DNA of 64,000 nucleotides. It comes from Mucilaginibacter sp. L196 (GTDB taxonomy: Bacteria; Bacteroidota; Bacteroidia; Sphingobacteriales; Sphingobacteriaceae). A program made the position numbers and the translations under genes. Each line of letters begins with the position of its first letter. Position 1 is the first letter of the stretch. Positions 57,040-64,000 of the stretch are shown here, piece after piece. The notes under the pieces were generated by a model. The model was not told the origin of the DNA. It worked only from the letters and a program-made list of their open reading frames with translations, and made no database searches. The stretch covers positions 92,219 through 156,218 of the forward strand of contig NZ_LMUO01000015.1 in the NCBI RefSeq assembly GCF_009765905.1. The letters are read 5' to 3'.

Positions 57040-57047
57040 TATATTTG
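57040..57047 (+). promoter_or_regulatory. Putative -7 box of the rightward early promoter
   Basis: TATATTTG fits TAnnTTTG, with a TTG 20 bp upstream (57017-57019). It lies 39 bp before the ATG at 57086 and is flanked by the operator dyads. Confidence 0.5.
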
Positions 57048-57085
57048 TCGTAACAAGTTTGATATATCAAACATAATTAATCAGA

Positions 57086-57304
57086 ATGGCAATCACAACT
57101 ATAATTAAGTTAAAACCAGAGGTAATAGAGGCGGTTAAAAAAGGCCTTGATGTAAAGAATAGGCTTCAATTTGAATTGAAGATTAGCTATCTCACATTAC
57201 AACGCTGGTTGAATACAAATGATGATAAGCTAACCCGTGCGCAGGTTTTACAGATCATCAGCGAAGAGCTTAGTATATCTAAAGAAGAACTTTTAACTGA
57301 GTAA
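57086..57304 (+). CDS. Small early HTH-like protein, 72 residues
   Basis: The first gene to the right of the switch. The sequence KLKPEVIEAVKKGLDVKNRLQFELKISYLTLQRWLNTN has a helix-turn-helix look, with Trp and Asn at the end of the recognition helix. A second helical part (ARAQVLQIISEELSISKEELLTE region) follows. By position it is the counterpart of Cro or of an early activator, but no family is certain. It starts 39 bp past the promoter box. Confidence 0.7.
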   Translation: MAITTIIKLKPEVIEAVKKGLDVKNRLQFELKISYLTLQRWLNTNDDKLTRAQVLQIISEELSISKEELLTE

Positions 57305-57308
57305 TGTA

Positions 57309-57509
57309 ATGTCGATGCATATAGCCTACATATCAAGCTCTAACAATGCAGAGAAGCCAAAACGCTTAACCGCACAGCAAAAGCTACATATGAAAGCGAT
57401 ACAATATTGCCCGAAGCAACGGCTTTATGAGCAGAGAAAGGTTGATAAGATGTTCGCGCCGGAAATGGCAGAACTGGAAGCATTAGAGAAAAAGTATTTA
57501 AACAAATAA
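57309..57509 (+). CDS. Hypothetical early protein, 66 residues
   Basis: Starts at ATG 57309, 4 bp after the preceding stop, so it is coupled to it. It is rich in Lys, Gln and Ala and ends with a probable amphipathic helix (MFAPEMAELEALEKKYLNK). It has no cysteine pair, signal or membrane segment and resembles nothing I know. Very likely a real small phage gene by spacing. Confidence 0.6.
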   Translation: MSMHIAYISSSNNAEKPKRLTAQQKLHMKAIQYCPKQRLYEQRKVDKMFAPEMAELEALEKKYLNK

Positions 57510-57524
57510 TATAAATCCTTAACA

Positions 57525-57698
57525 ATGATCATGCACACATTAAAACACATTTTAACAGGGATGGACGGTTTTCAGTTAGCCCTTACAGTTGCCGAACTGG
57601 TAGCTACGATTGTAATTGCTTCAATCGTCATCAAAAGAATGGTTTTGAATATAAGGTACTTTATTGGACTGGGCGCAAAACGCTTATTTAAAAAATAA
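57525..57698 (+). CDS. Small membrane protein, 57 residues
   Basis: Starts at ATG 57525, 15 bp after the previous gene, and has one membrane segment (LVATIVIASIVIKRMV) followed by a basic tail (KRLFKK). The spacing and the gene-dense context support it as real. Small single-span proteins of this type in phages can be holin-like or superinfection factors, but the sequence does not decide. Confidence 0.55.
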   Translation: MIMHTLKHILTGMDGFQLALTVAELVATIVIASIVIKRMVLNIRYFIGLGAKRLFKK

Positions 57699-57701
57699 GC
57701 T

Positions 57702-57836
57702 ATGGAACGCAACCGCTTTAAATCTGAAATTTCAGCAGAACAAGCTGCTGAGAATAGGGCTAACCTGATGGATGCATTGGCATCATTTGGGGTACTGATC
57801 GGTTTTATAGCTTTTGTAATAAAGCTGCTTTGTTAA
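57702..57836 (+). CDS. Small membrane protein, 44 residues
   Basis: Starts at ATG 57702, 3 bp after the previous stop. A polar N-terminus (NRFKSEISAEQAAENRANLMD) leads to one membrane segment (FGVLIGFIAFVIKLLC). Coupled spacing supports it, though the frame is short. Function unknown; a membrane-localised partner of the previous gene is possible. Confidence 0.5.
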   Translation: MERNRFKSEISAEQAAENRANLMDALASFGVLIGFIAFVIKLLC

Positions 57837-57894
57837 AATAAATACGCTAAGGGAAAGCAAAATTATCTCAAAACACCTAATTAATTATATATCA

Positions 57895-58449
57895 ATGACC
57901 AATAATAAAGTATTGTACCCTGTTCATTTGAGCAGCGATGGATTTTTTAATTCTTCGTCCGGCTTACTCATCAGCTTACATGATCCGGAACCTCATATGT
58001 TCACTTTACCTGATATAGCAACCGGATTATCTAATATAGCACGATTTGGAGGGCAAACGTCAAACTTCCATTCTGTTGCATTGCATACTCTTTTGGTTTG
58101 GCATTTGGCACCTATACCTCTTAAGCCTGTTGCGCTTTTACACGATACCCCCGAAGCATATCTTGGAGATGTGATAAAGCCACTTAAAGTGATCCTTGCG
58201 CCTTTGTATGGCCCAATTGAAGAGAAATTCGGCAGGATCATCTTTAACAAATACGGAGTTGATTATAACCTGCTTGAACTAATTAAACCATATGACATGA
58301 ATGCGCTTGCTATTGAACACTCGCATCATCATAAAAAGGCAAGCAAATTTTTAAAACTATTTCAGGAGATAAGGAATGAGCGTGGAGGTGCACCAATAAG
58401 AGAGATGCTGTTGACTTTACTTAAAGAAGAGTTTGGCCAATATGACTAA
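57895..58449 (+). CDS. Phage HD-domain phosphohydrolase
   Basis: 184 residues. The HD superfamily metal site is visible: SVALHTLLVWHLA gives the first His, ALLHDTPEAYLGDVIKPLK the HD pair, and a later Asp lies in KPYDMNAL. The family includes 5'-nucleotidases and dNTP/nucleotide pyrophosphohydrolases common in phages, where they adjust nucleotide pools. Its 3' end overlaps the next gene by 8 bp. Confidence 0.85.
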   Translation: MTNNKVLYPVHLSSDGFFNSSSGLLISLHDPEPHMFTLPDIATGLSNIARFGGQTSNFHSVALHTLLVWHLAPIPLKPVALLHDTPEAYLGDVIKPLKVILAPLYGPIEEKFGRIIFNKYGVDYNLLELIKPYDMNALAIEHSHHHKKASKFLKLFQEIRNERGGAPIREMLLTLLKEEFGQYD

Positions 58450-58651
58450 TTATTTCGCCCCCAATATTAAGGCTCTACGCAAGCGGAAGGAATTGACCCA
58501 AGAAAAAGTTGCTGATGATCTTATGATTAAACGAGGCACATGGGGCTCATATGAGGAAGGCCGGGGTGAGCCGCATTATAATCGGCTAATAGCAATTGCC
58601 AGATATTTTGAGGTAACAACTGATGACCTGCTAACCCAAGAAATGCAATGA
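58442..58651 (+). CDS. XRE-type HTH protein, 69 residues
   Basis: From ATG 58442 it is almost only a Cro/C1-type HTH (LRKRKELTQEKVADDLMIKRGTWGSYEEGRGEPHYNRLIAIARYFEV). It overlaps the HD gene by 8 bp (58442-58449), so it is coupled. With the repressor at 56.3 kb and the coiled-coil HTH at 55.6 kb, this is a third small HTH in the element, probably a regulator of late functions. Confidence 0.8.
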   Translation: MTNYFAPNIKALRKRKELTQEKVADDLMIKRGTWGSYEEGRGEPHYNRLIAIARYFEVTTDDLLTQEMQ

Positions 58652-58959
58652 AAGGACTGATCCACCATTTAAAGGAAGATGTGCTTTGAAACAACAATAA
58701 CAAAAGAATCAGGTGAGAGTAAAACCTGGTTTAAATTTAATTAAGATACAGCAGGGATAGGAGCATGATGACATGCGATAGCTTGAACTATCATCCGGGA
58801 GCAATGGCAAACCGGGAAGTGAAAAGTTAGCTAAAAGAAGGTGGTTCGATTCCGCTCTATTCTACAACCGGCCGATCTGGCTGGTAATTGTGATAAGGTT
58901 TAGGTTGACCCCGGTGGCACGCGATGTAAAGCCGGGTTTATTTAACAATTAAAACGCAA
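58652..58959 (+). ncRNA. Structured non-coding block with tRNA-like T-arm
   Basis: 308 bp without a gene, between two plus-strand genes, with dense secondary structure. GGGATAG (58754-58760) pairs with CTATTCT (58857-58863) as an acceptor-like stem. GGTTCGATTCC (58843-58853) is a textbook T-loop with its stem pairs (GGTGG / CCGCT). Between them lie GCATG-ATGA-CATGC (58763-58776) and GATAG-CTTGAA-CTATC (58777-58792), where a D-arm and an anticodon arm would be, and then a long variable part. The anticodon-like loop has 6 bases and positions 8-9 are GA, so it is not a normal tRNA. A further hairpin (CCGGCC-GATCT-GGCTGG, 58868-58884) follows. Confidence 0.55.
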
Positions 58960-59445
58960 ATGACAAACTTATTCGGAGAACAGGAACTAAGCAAAGTACT
59001 GCCGCTTAAAAACCGGTCGGGAAGTTTTAATATAAATCCATGTATCGCAGTATTTGGTGCGGGGCCGGATAATACCAGGTGCAAAGCTTGTAAGCATTTG
59101 GCATCAAAAGGTAACGGGGCAAAGAACTTTTTCAAATGCGATCTGCGAACCATCACCAACGGGCCTGCAACTGACCATAAAGCAAATTGGCCTACGTGCA
59201 GCAAGTTTGACAAGATTGCTACTGACGGTGGCTTGGAAGTGAATAACGATCACCTGAGCCAGATAAGACAACTGCTTTTAGATGGCAAGCGCCTTACTGT
59301 GCAAAGTGTATTAAAAATTGTAGGCACACAGGAATTAAGAACCTACATCCCTATCCTACGCAAACATCACAGTTTGGATATCGATACTGTTTGGGTGGTT
59401 AAAAATGAGAAACGGTTTAAAGAATATTTCATAAGACCCGTATAA
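58960..59445 (+). CDS. Hypothetical phage protein with Cys cluster, 161 residues
   Basis: MTNLFGEQELSKVLPLKNRSGSF opens the protein, then CKACKHLASKGNGAKNFFKCDLR and WPTCSKFDK give four Cys spaced like a small zinc finger, before a helical C-terminal half that looks like a winged-helix (QIRQLLLDGKRLTVQSVLKIVGTQELRTYIPIL). The zinc-ribbon plus winged-helix pattern suggests a DNA-binding early protein. It begins after the structured non-coding block and is followed 16 bp later by the clamp gene. Confidence 0.65.
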   Translation: MTNLFGEQELSKVLPLKNRSGSFNINPCIAVFGAGPDNTRCKACKHLASKGNGAKNFFKCDLRTITNGPATDHKANWPTCSKFDKIATDGGLEVNNDHLSQIRQLLLDGKRLTVQSVLKIVGTQELRTYIPILRKHHSLDIDTVWVVKNEKRFKEYFIRPV

Positions 59446-59461
59446 CGAAAAAGCTAATAAA

Positions 59462-60556
59462 ATGAAATTTATTGTACAAAAGTCCGTGTTATTAGATGTC
59501 CTTACTATTACGGGTAAATGCATCAGTAAAAGCATGCTACCGATTATGGAATGCTACTTATTTAAAATTGACAATAATAAGCTGGTGATCATCGGCGGCA
59601 ACCTGGAAGTTTACCTGGAGAAGCAGATCGATATTAAAAGCGAGATAAAAAAGGACATCGCGCTTCCATCTGCCCGTTTGTATGGTTTGATTAAGGATTT
59701 GACCGAACAACCTATCATGTTCACCATTGATACCAATACGATAAAGATTGAAGCATCATGCGGTAATTATACGATTCCTTTTTATGATGCTGTTGATTAC
59801 CAATTGCAAACTAATAAGGAAGAGATCAAATTTGATATGCTTAGTGAGGATCTGTTAGCCGGAGTTGGTAAAACAACATTTGCTTGCATCGCTGATCATA
59901 CTCGCCCAGCGATGACGAGAGTATCCGTATCGTTTTATAAAAACCAGGTAACCTACACCGGTACAAATGCCCATATTTTAGCGATTTATAGCTATGACGT
60001 GGATATTAAAAGCGAAAAAAGCTTTATAGTTCCTGTTAAAGTTCTTTCGATACTGCTTGGTTTGATCCCAAATACAAGGATTACTATAAAGCTGGATAAT
60101 AAGAGTATTGTATTTGAGGTAAATCATTCTACGGTGCTTAAAAGCCGCCTGATTGATGAAAAATACCCGGATTATATTGCTGTGATCCAAAAGGATAATG
60201 ATAAGGTGCTGAATGTGGGCCGCTATGAGTTATTGGGATCATTACAGCGAGTGGCGCAGTTTTGTGATGATAGCTTTAACACGGTTAAACTGAATATATC
60301 TGATAATAAGATAGCCATATCTGCCGAGAACTCAATTGGTGAATTTGCCAATGAAACCTTAAATATGCAATACACCGGTGAAGAGACATCCGCTAAGTTT
60401 AATGGCAAAATGCTGATCAGCTGTTTAAAGAACCTGACGGCTGAAATGATCAGTTTTTCCTTTAAATCTCCTCAACGTGCTTTTTTGGTCCGCAGTGATG
60501 AAGCTAGTGAGCAAGTTACTACCAATTTAATGTTGTTGATGCCTTTAGGTAAATAA
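59462..60556 (+). CDS. dnaN: Phage-encoded DNA polymerase III beta subunit (sliding clamp)
   Basis: 364 residues, the correct length for a three-domain beta clamp. MKFIVQKSVLLDVLTITGKCI, the conserved LPIMECYLFKIDNNKLVIIGGN strand, the DGRYPDY-type segment (here IDEKYPDYIAVIQ) and the C-terminal NLMLLMPLGK with the M-P-L ending are all recognisable. The clamp would ring DNA and hold polymerase or other partners. It is diverged and lies in the early operon, so it is most likely a phage clamp rather than the host copy. Confidence 0.86.
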   Translation: MKFIVQKSVLLDVLTITGKCISKSMLPIMECYLFKIDNNKLVIIGGNLEVYLEKQIDIKSEIKKDIALPSARLYGLIKDLTEQPIMFTIDTNTIKIEASCGNYTIPFYDAVDYQLQTNKEEIKFDMLSEDLLAGVGKTTFACIADHTRPAMTRVSVSFYKNQVTYTGTNAHILAIYSYDVDIKSEKSFIVPVKVLSILLGLIPNTRITIKLDNKSIVFEVNHSTVLKSRLIDEKYPDYIAVIQKDNDKVLNVGRYELLGSLQRVAQFCDDSFNTVKLNISDNKIAISAENSIGEFANETLNMQYTGEETSAKFNGKMLISCLKNLTAEMISFSFKSPQRAFLVRSDEASEQVTTNLMLLMPLGK

Positions 60557-60560
60557 TTAC

Positions 60561-60950
60561 ATGGGCCCTTACAATACGATATGTGCGGATAATGAAAAGC
60601 TTTATGGCGAACTGGAAAGCCTAACATTGAAAATAAAGGCTTATAAGCAATCTGATTTAGAGACTGACGCAACAGAACTCAAAAATAAAAAAGAATGCGT
60701 TGGAGGCCTGATTAACATCAACCTGGACAACTTACAAGAGATATGGGACGCCAAGTCGCATATTTACCGCAATGCAACTTTAAAAAGGCATAGGAACAAG
60801 CCCAGTAAATTGGAGAGAAAGATTATTGACAGCTACTATCGCGATCCTGACCAAACACTGGACCGAATAGGAATAAAGTTTAACGTAAAAACGCCGACTG
60901 TGAGCAGCGTGATAACAAAACTGCTGAATAAGCAATTTATTGGCTATTAA
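60561..60950 (+). CDS. Small helix-turn-helix protein, 129 residues
   Basis: Starts at ATG 60561, 4 bp after the clamp stop. The N-terminal half is helical and acidic (ENEKLYGELESLTLKIKAYKQSDLE region). The C-terminus RNKPSKLERKIIDSYYRDPDQTLDRIGIKFNVKTPTVSSVITKLLNKQFIGY looks like a winged HTH with a MarR/GntR-like recognition helix. A role in transcription or replication control is possible. No named family. Confidence 0.65.
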   Translation: MGPYNTICADNEKLYGELESLTLKIKAYKQSDLETDATELKNKKECVGGLININLDNLQEIWDAKSHIYRNATLKRHRNKPSKLERKIIDSYYRDPDQTLDRIGIKFNVKTPTVSSVITKLLNKQFIGY

Positions 60951-60982
60951 TAAACACAAATACATCTAATTAATTATACCAA

Positions 60983-61993
60983 ATGCCGAGAAAGAGATAT
61001 TTAAAACCTAGCTTTTTTAAGAATGAGGATCTGGCAGAATTGTCGCCACTGATCCGGTTATTCTTTCAAGGTTTATGGTGCTGGGCCGATCGGGAAGGGC
61101 GCCTGGAAGACCGCCCAAAGCGTTTAAAATCTGAGTTAATGCCTTACGATAATTTAAACATAGAGACTGCTTTAAATAAGTTAGTGAGCAAAAATTTTGT
61201 AGTTCGTTACAAAACACAAATAAATGGTGAACAGGTTGCAGCGATACAGATAATTAACTTCAAAAAGCATCAAGACGTACATGTTAATGAACAACAAAGT
61301 ACCATACCGGCACCTGTTTTGCACAGTACAAGCACGGTGCAAGAACCGTGTGAAAACGGTGGTAGTACGCCTTTAAACTTAGAACTTAGAACTTCTACTT
61401 TAGACTTAGAAGATATTGATGTTAATACGCGTACCGCGAAAATTGAGGAAGCCGACCGGGACAAAACCGGAAATATAGCCTTCCCTGAACACACCCATCT
61501 TTCAGAAAAAGAAAAAAGTTCCGCGCAAAAAGAAAAGAAACCTGTTCCGAGCCTTGAAGAAGCGATAGTGCAGGTCAGTAAAGCGGCTAATTGGTGGAAT
61601 GTGATCCGATTTCACCTATCCGCAGAACTGATTTCGAGAAACCCTGATACGAAGTGGGATAATATGCCGGAGGAGGATAAAAAGCCGCTATACGATCAGC
61701 GTGAAAAGCTTTTTGAGAAGTTTTATGCCACAAAAAAGGATAATTATTTGATCAGGATGCCACCATGGAAAGAAATAGCGCAAAACTTTTATTACTGGGT
61801 ACCATCAGAATTAAATCGTGAAAAATTACAACAATTAAACAACCATGTCATCAGCAAAACCAAACATACCGGCTCCAACATTGCCAAGCCTAACGCTGCC
61901 AACGGTAGAATCGAAAGAAATAGCAGCGTTGAAAATCTCGCTCAAAAATCCGAAGACTTTTTACACAAATATTTCGACGAAGAGCATAACTGA
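60983..61993 (+). CDS. Phage replication-initiation-like protein
   Basis: 336 residues. The N-terminus RKRYLKPSFFKNEDLAELSPLIRLFFQGLWCWADREGRLEDRPKRLKSELMPYD is the conserved winged-helix opening of phage replication proteins (DnaD/O-like), followed by a Ser/Thr-rich linker and a charged helical C-terminal half. The C-terminal 50 codons overlap the next gene in another frame by 149 bp. Position downstream of a clamp supports a role in loading the host or phage helicase. No enzymatic motif is visible. Confidence 0.75.
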   Translation: MPRKRYLKPSFFKNEDLAELSPLIRLFFQGLWCWADREGRLEDRPKRLKSELMPYDNLNIETALNKLVSKNFVVRYKTQINGEQVAAIQIINFKKHQDVHVNEQQSTIPAPVLHSTSTVQEPCENGGSTPLNLELRTSTLDLEDIDVNTRTAKIEEADRDKTGNIAFPEHTHLSEKEKSSAQKEKKPVPSLEEAIVQVSKAANWWNVIRFHLSAELISRNPDTKWDNMPEEDKKPLYDQREKLFEKFYATKKDNYLIRMPPWKEIAQNFYYWVPSELNREKLQQLNNHVISKTKHTGSNIAKPNAANGRIERNSSVENLAQKSEDFLHKYFDEEHN

Positions 61994-62774
61994 AGCATTT
62001 GTAAGCAAAAGTTTAAACCTACGCAGCATGACCAGGGCGCTTGGTAATGACCTGGTGGGGCGTGCATTGGTCAACATCATGATATCAGACGTAACGCAGT
62101 TTGTGAACGTTGGCAAAACCATGAGTGATGCACAGGTTATTGAAACCGTAGGGTTGATTATGAAGCATTACAGCCACCTGAAGCCGGAAGATTTTAAATT
62201 ATGCTTTGACGGGATTAAAACAGGCAAATATGGCCAACTGTACGATAGGTTTGATGGCCAAATCATCCTTCATTGCCTGAATGTGTATGATCAGGAACGT
62301 GATTTTGTAGCTGCCGAGATCAACTCAAACCAAAATGAAGCGTTTAAAATGTATAGCATGCAGCCATTATTGCCTGAGCGTATAGATGCTGATGATACGC
62401 GCTATGATGAATTGTTTAAAACCAATATAGCCATACTACGTGCCAGGTTAGCAAAACATAAAGAAGAGCGGGAAAAAGCCAAAGCCGCGCAAAAGAAGCC
62501 AATTGATAACCCAATTGCTACCATACACCAAAATTGGTTGCAACAGTTTAGCGATCTACACATGATACAGCAATTACCTGGTAAAGCACGCATGATAAGA
62601 AAATATGGATTGATGAAAAATCCATTTGCTAATAAACTGCCTAAAATGATTCCGCGCATACTGGATATAAATGCTTACCTGGAGCATAAGCAATGGCAGT
62701 ATATACTTGCCCAGCTGTGTAAGAATGAACGAATGAATGAATACTTAACTAAATACCCAAAAAAATCATGTTGA
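61845..62774 (+). CDS. DUF6633-like phage protein, overlapping gene
   Basis: 309 residues from ATG 61845. The first 50 codons lie inside the preceding gene in a different frame; the next ATG would be at codon 62 (62028), outside the overlap. The N-terminus is Pro-rich (NIPAPTLPSLTLPTVES), then KNPKTFYTNISTKSITEAFVSKSLNLRSM continues into the conserved LMKHYSHLKPEDFKLCFDGIKTGKYGQLYDRFDG block of this family, so the upstream start is favoured. Function unknown; it is common in Bacteroidota mobile elements. Confidence 0.75.
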   Translation: MSSAKPNIPAPTLPSLTLPTVESKEIAALKISLKNPKTFYTNISTKSITEAFVSKSLNLRSMTRALGNDLVGRALVNIMISDVTQFVNVGKTMSDAQVIETVGLIMKHYSHLKPEDFKLCFDGIKTGKYGQLYDRFDGQIILHCLNVYDQERDFVAAEINSNQNEAFKMYSMQPLLPERIDADDTRYDELFKTNIAILRARLAKHKEEREKAKAAQKKPIDNPIATIHQNWLQQFSDLHMIQQLPGKARMIRKYGLMKNPFANKLPKMIPRILDINAYLEHKQWQYILAQLCKNERMNEYLTKYPKKSC

Positions 62775-62877
62775 TACCAGAACTCTTAATCACAAAGGGT
62801 GTATGGTTTGGTTGCTAATGGCCCGCTTTTTCCATCAGGCCATTACGCGCATTTGGATTTATCGATAAATTTATTTT

Positions 62878-62916
62878 CGTTTTTGGATAGTTTGTATATA
62901 ATATATTTTATATTTG
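62878..62916 (+). repeat. Promoter-like repeat, copy 1
   Basis: GTTTTTGGATAGTTTG followed by an A/T stretch ending TATATTTG, a TAnnTTTG box. A near-identical copy is at 63037. A short transcript from here would reach the terminator at 62967 about 85 nt later. Confidence 0.55.
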
Positions 62917-62966
62917 ATCAAAGTATATTTTTCCCTCCGTGTTATTTAGGTTTATAGTTAGTTGAG

Positions 62967-63008
62967 AGTCCCGCAGGTGCCAGCTTAGCGGGCTTTCTTT
63001 TTTTCGAT
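62967..63008 (+). terminator. Terminator in the phage intergenic region
   Basis: AGTCCCGC and GCGGGCT form a stem around a 13-base loop, followed by a run of T (TTTCTTTTTTTC). With the promoter-like copy upstream it bounds a possible small RNA of about 85 nt. Confidence 0.7.
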
Positions 63009-63036
63009 TATTTTTCATTTTAAAGAATTTAATTTG

Positions 63037-63074
63037 CGTTTTTGGATAGTTTGCATATATAATTTTTATATTTG
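63037..63074 (+). repeat. Promoter-like repeat, copy 2
   Basis: Matches copy 1 over 38 bp with a few changes (GTTTTTGGATAGTTTGCATA onward, TATATTTG at its end). It lies 6 bp before the ATG of the 28-codon frame, so that message, if any, would be leaderless. Confidence 0.55.
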
Positions 63075-63079
63075 TTTTC

Positions 63080-63166
63080 ATGTTTCTTTACCCGGAGTAT
63101 ATTATCGCAGATTATTTACGCAGCAAGACTGATTTGGTAGAGCTAAAAGAACTGCTATTGATGTGA
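63080..63166 (+). CDS. Very short frame, 28 residues
   Basis: From ATG 63080 (MFLYPEYIIADYLRSKTDLV, then a leucine-rich tail, ending at the stop at 63164). The promoter-like repeat immediately upstream is the only support. It may be a leader peptide or chance; treat as tentative. Confidence 0.3.
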   Translation: MFLYPEYIIADYLRSKTDLVELKELLLM

Positions 63167-63330
63167 TTATTGCCAATTAGCTTGATTTGTTGGCTAATAC
63201 CGTTTGTGGTGTTGGTAGGGTATTGAAAAGTATGAGCTGGATGACGGACAGGTGAAGATCCGCACGAATGCAACAACAATAGCATCTGCACTCATTGTAT
63301 ATATAAATGAATTGAATAAATAAACATATA

Positions 63331-63747
63331 ATGCAAGTATCAGCGAAAATATTAAATAAGAGCCTTAATTGGAGCGCCTTGCTTAAGGTGAGGGTTGGCA
63401 CGGTGGTTACTGGCCCGGATGGTAATACCTATATTAACACTTCGGGTGTTAATAGTGTGGTTACCATTACTACTAACTGGCAGTTTATTGCCGGTGTTGC
63501 GGGATTGCCACCTATTAATTTGACGGCTTCGGCAATATTGGGTGCTGATCCTAATTTTTATGTAAGTTTAAGTGCCTATTCGGTACCTGCTTTCCCTAAA
63601 AGTATTAGTGCCTATGTGGATAGTGCCGGAACTGGCGCTTACGTATTGGTGTCGCCATTGCAATATGATCCGGTGAATATGATATTGAGCGGGTTGGATA
63701 GTCCGACTGATTTTCCTAATCAGCAGATTATGATTGTAGTATCTTAA
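63331..63747 (+). CDS. Hypothetical phage protein, 138 residues (beta-rich)
   Basis: ATG 63331. The sequence is rich in Val, Thr, Ser, Gly and Asn with regular alternation (SGVNSVVTITTNWQFIAGVAGLPPINLTASAIL), and lacks cysteine, signal peptide or membrane segment. It looks like a beta-sheet structural protein, perhaps a virion or tail component, but no family is recognised. It precedes a second plus-strand frame that runs off the window. Confidence 0.65.
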   Translation: MQVSAKILNKSLNWSALLKVRVGTVVTGPDGNTYINTSGVNSVVTITTNWQFIAGVAGLPPINLTASAILGADPNFYVSLSAYSVPAFPKSISAYVDSAGTGAYVLVSPLQYDPVNMILSGLDSPTDFPNQQIMIVVS

Positions 63748-63840
63748 GAAGTAGCAAGGTAGTTAGTATCAAGTCAGAGCGATAAACACACCCCTACCCC
63801 TCTTTGTATAGGGGATTTTGATTTACTTAATTTAATTTTG

Positions 63841-64000
63841 ATGGATATAGGTTTAGTTAATTCCTTGTATGAGGCCGGGGCTTTGTCGGCGATGTACCGG
63901 GCGGGGCTTGTTGGCATGAAGGTGTTTACTTATAGGGAAATTTATTTGTGGGTGCATGAACAAGTTGATACCAGGGGGATTACATTGAGTGAGGCTGTGA
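63841..64000 (+). CDS. Hypothetical protein, partial (runs off window)
   Basis: ATG 63841 opens 53 codons without a stop to the window edge (MDIGLVNSLYEAGALSAMYR...). It is helical and rich in Ala, Val and Tyr with several Met. The 93-bp gap after the previous gene includes a C-rich sequence but no clear terminator, so the two may be one transcript. Confidence 0.55.
   Translation, partial: MDIGLVNSLYEAGALSAMYRAGLVGMKVFTYREIYLWVHEQVDTRGITLSEAV

Larger units (their letters stand above)
62775..63330. other. Long intergenic region with promoter-like repeats and a terminator
   Basis: 556 bp with no convincing large gene. It holds two copies of a promoter-like sequence (62878-62916 and 63037-63074), a hairpin terminator (62967-63008) and one short frame (63080-63166). 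At 63200-63320 another frame contains DDGQVKIRTN without a usable ATG. The AT content is high. Confidence 0.6.

Noticed and set aside
63200..63320. Frame containing DDGQVKIRTN resembling phage head-tail small proteins
   Set aside because: No ATG is in frame after the last stop, and only about 30 codons are open; possibly a remnant, not supportable as a gene.

Overview
The window is a contiguous piece of a Bacteroidota chromosome, most likely a Sphingobacteriaceae member of the Mucilaginibacter/Pedobacter type. This is inferred from AT-rich intergenic DNA, the near absence of Shine-Dalgarno sequences, TAnnTTTG-like promoter boxes, OmpA proteins with TSP3 repeats, a 731-residue RecQ, a FucP-type sugar permease and long arrays of FtsX/MacB-like permeases. 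No genus marker such as rRNA is present.

Layout. 1-1.7 kb: an incomplete secreted protein at the edge and a C10 (streptopain-like) protease gene broken by two single-base frameshifts. 1.8-17.6 kb: mostly housekeeping genes (ABC-F ATPase, OmpA-TSP3 porin, OsmC, RecQ, ManC, RlmB, DnaB, ChrA-type transporter, TPR protein, DUF151 nuclease, nucleoside permease, DUF3667 membrane protein) separated by REP-like palindromes. 17.8-42.8 kb: the dominant feature, a macrolide-exporter-like (MacAB-TolC type) locus. It has a HlyD/MacA adaptor, a LolD/MacB-type ATPase, seven tandem paralogous 785-819-residue permeases, then a second ATPase and a TolC channel. A divergent sigma54-type response regulator and histidine kinase sit beside it. 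Two pairs of an 18-bp element, each pair on exactly 22-bp pitch, lie 95-99 bp upstream of the two operon heads and look like enhancer sites for that regulator.

42.8-55.3 kb: accessory metabolism and regulation. It includes FMN reductase, an SDR/TetR pair with matching palindromic operators, a MotB-like OmpA lipoprotein, PpnP, an OmpR-type two-component system, sugar MFS, glycerophosphodiesterase, an MFS/GntR pair sharing an identical 17-bp site, a uracil-DNA glycosylase and two unknowns. 55.6-64 kb: a temperate-phage-like early region. It has a LexA/S24-type repressor facing rightward genes across a two-operator switch, small HTH and membrane proteins, an HD phosphohydrolase, a phage sliding clamp, a replication-initiator-like protein overlapping a DUF6633-like gene by 149 bp, and a structured non-coding block with a textbook tRNA T-loop. 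The element runs off the right edge; no integrase or attachment site is visible.

The most interesting system is the seven-permease export locus with its paired enhancer elements. The tRNA-like RNA and the repressor switch of the phage region come next.
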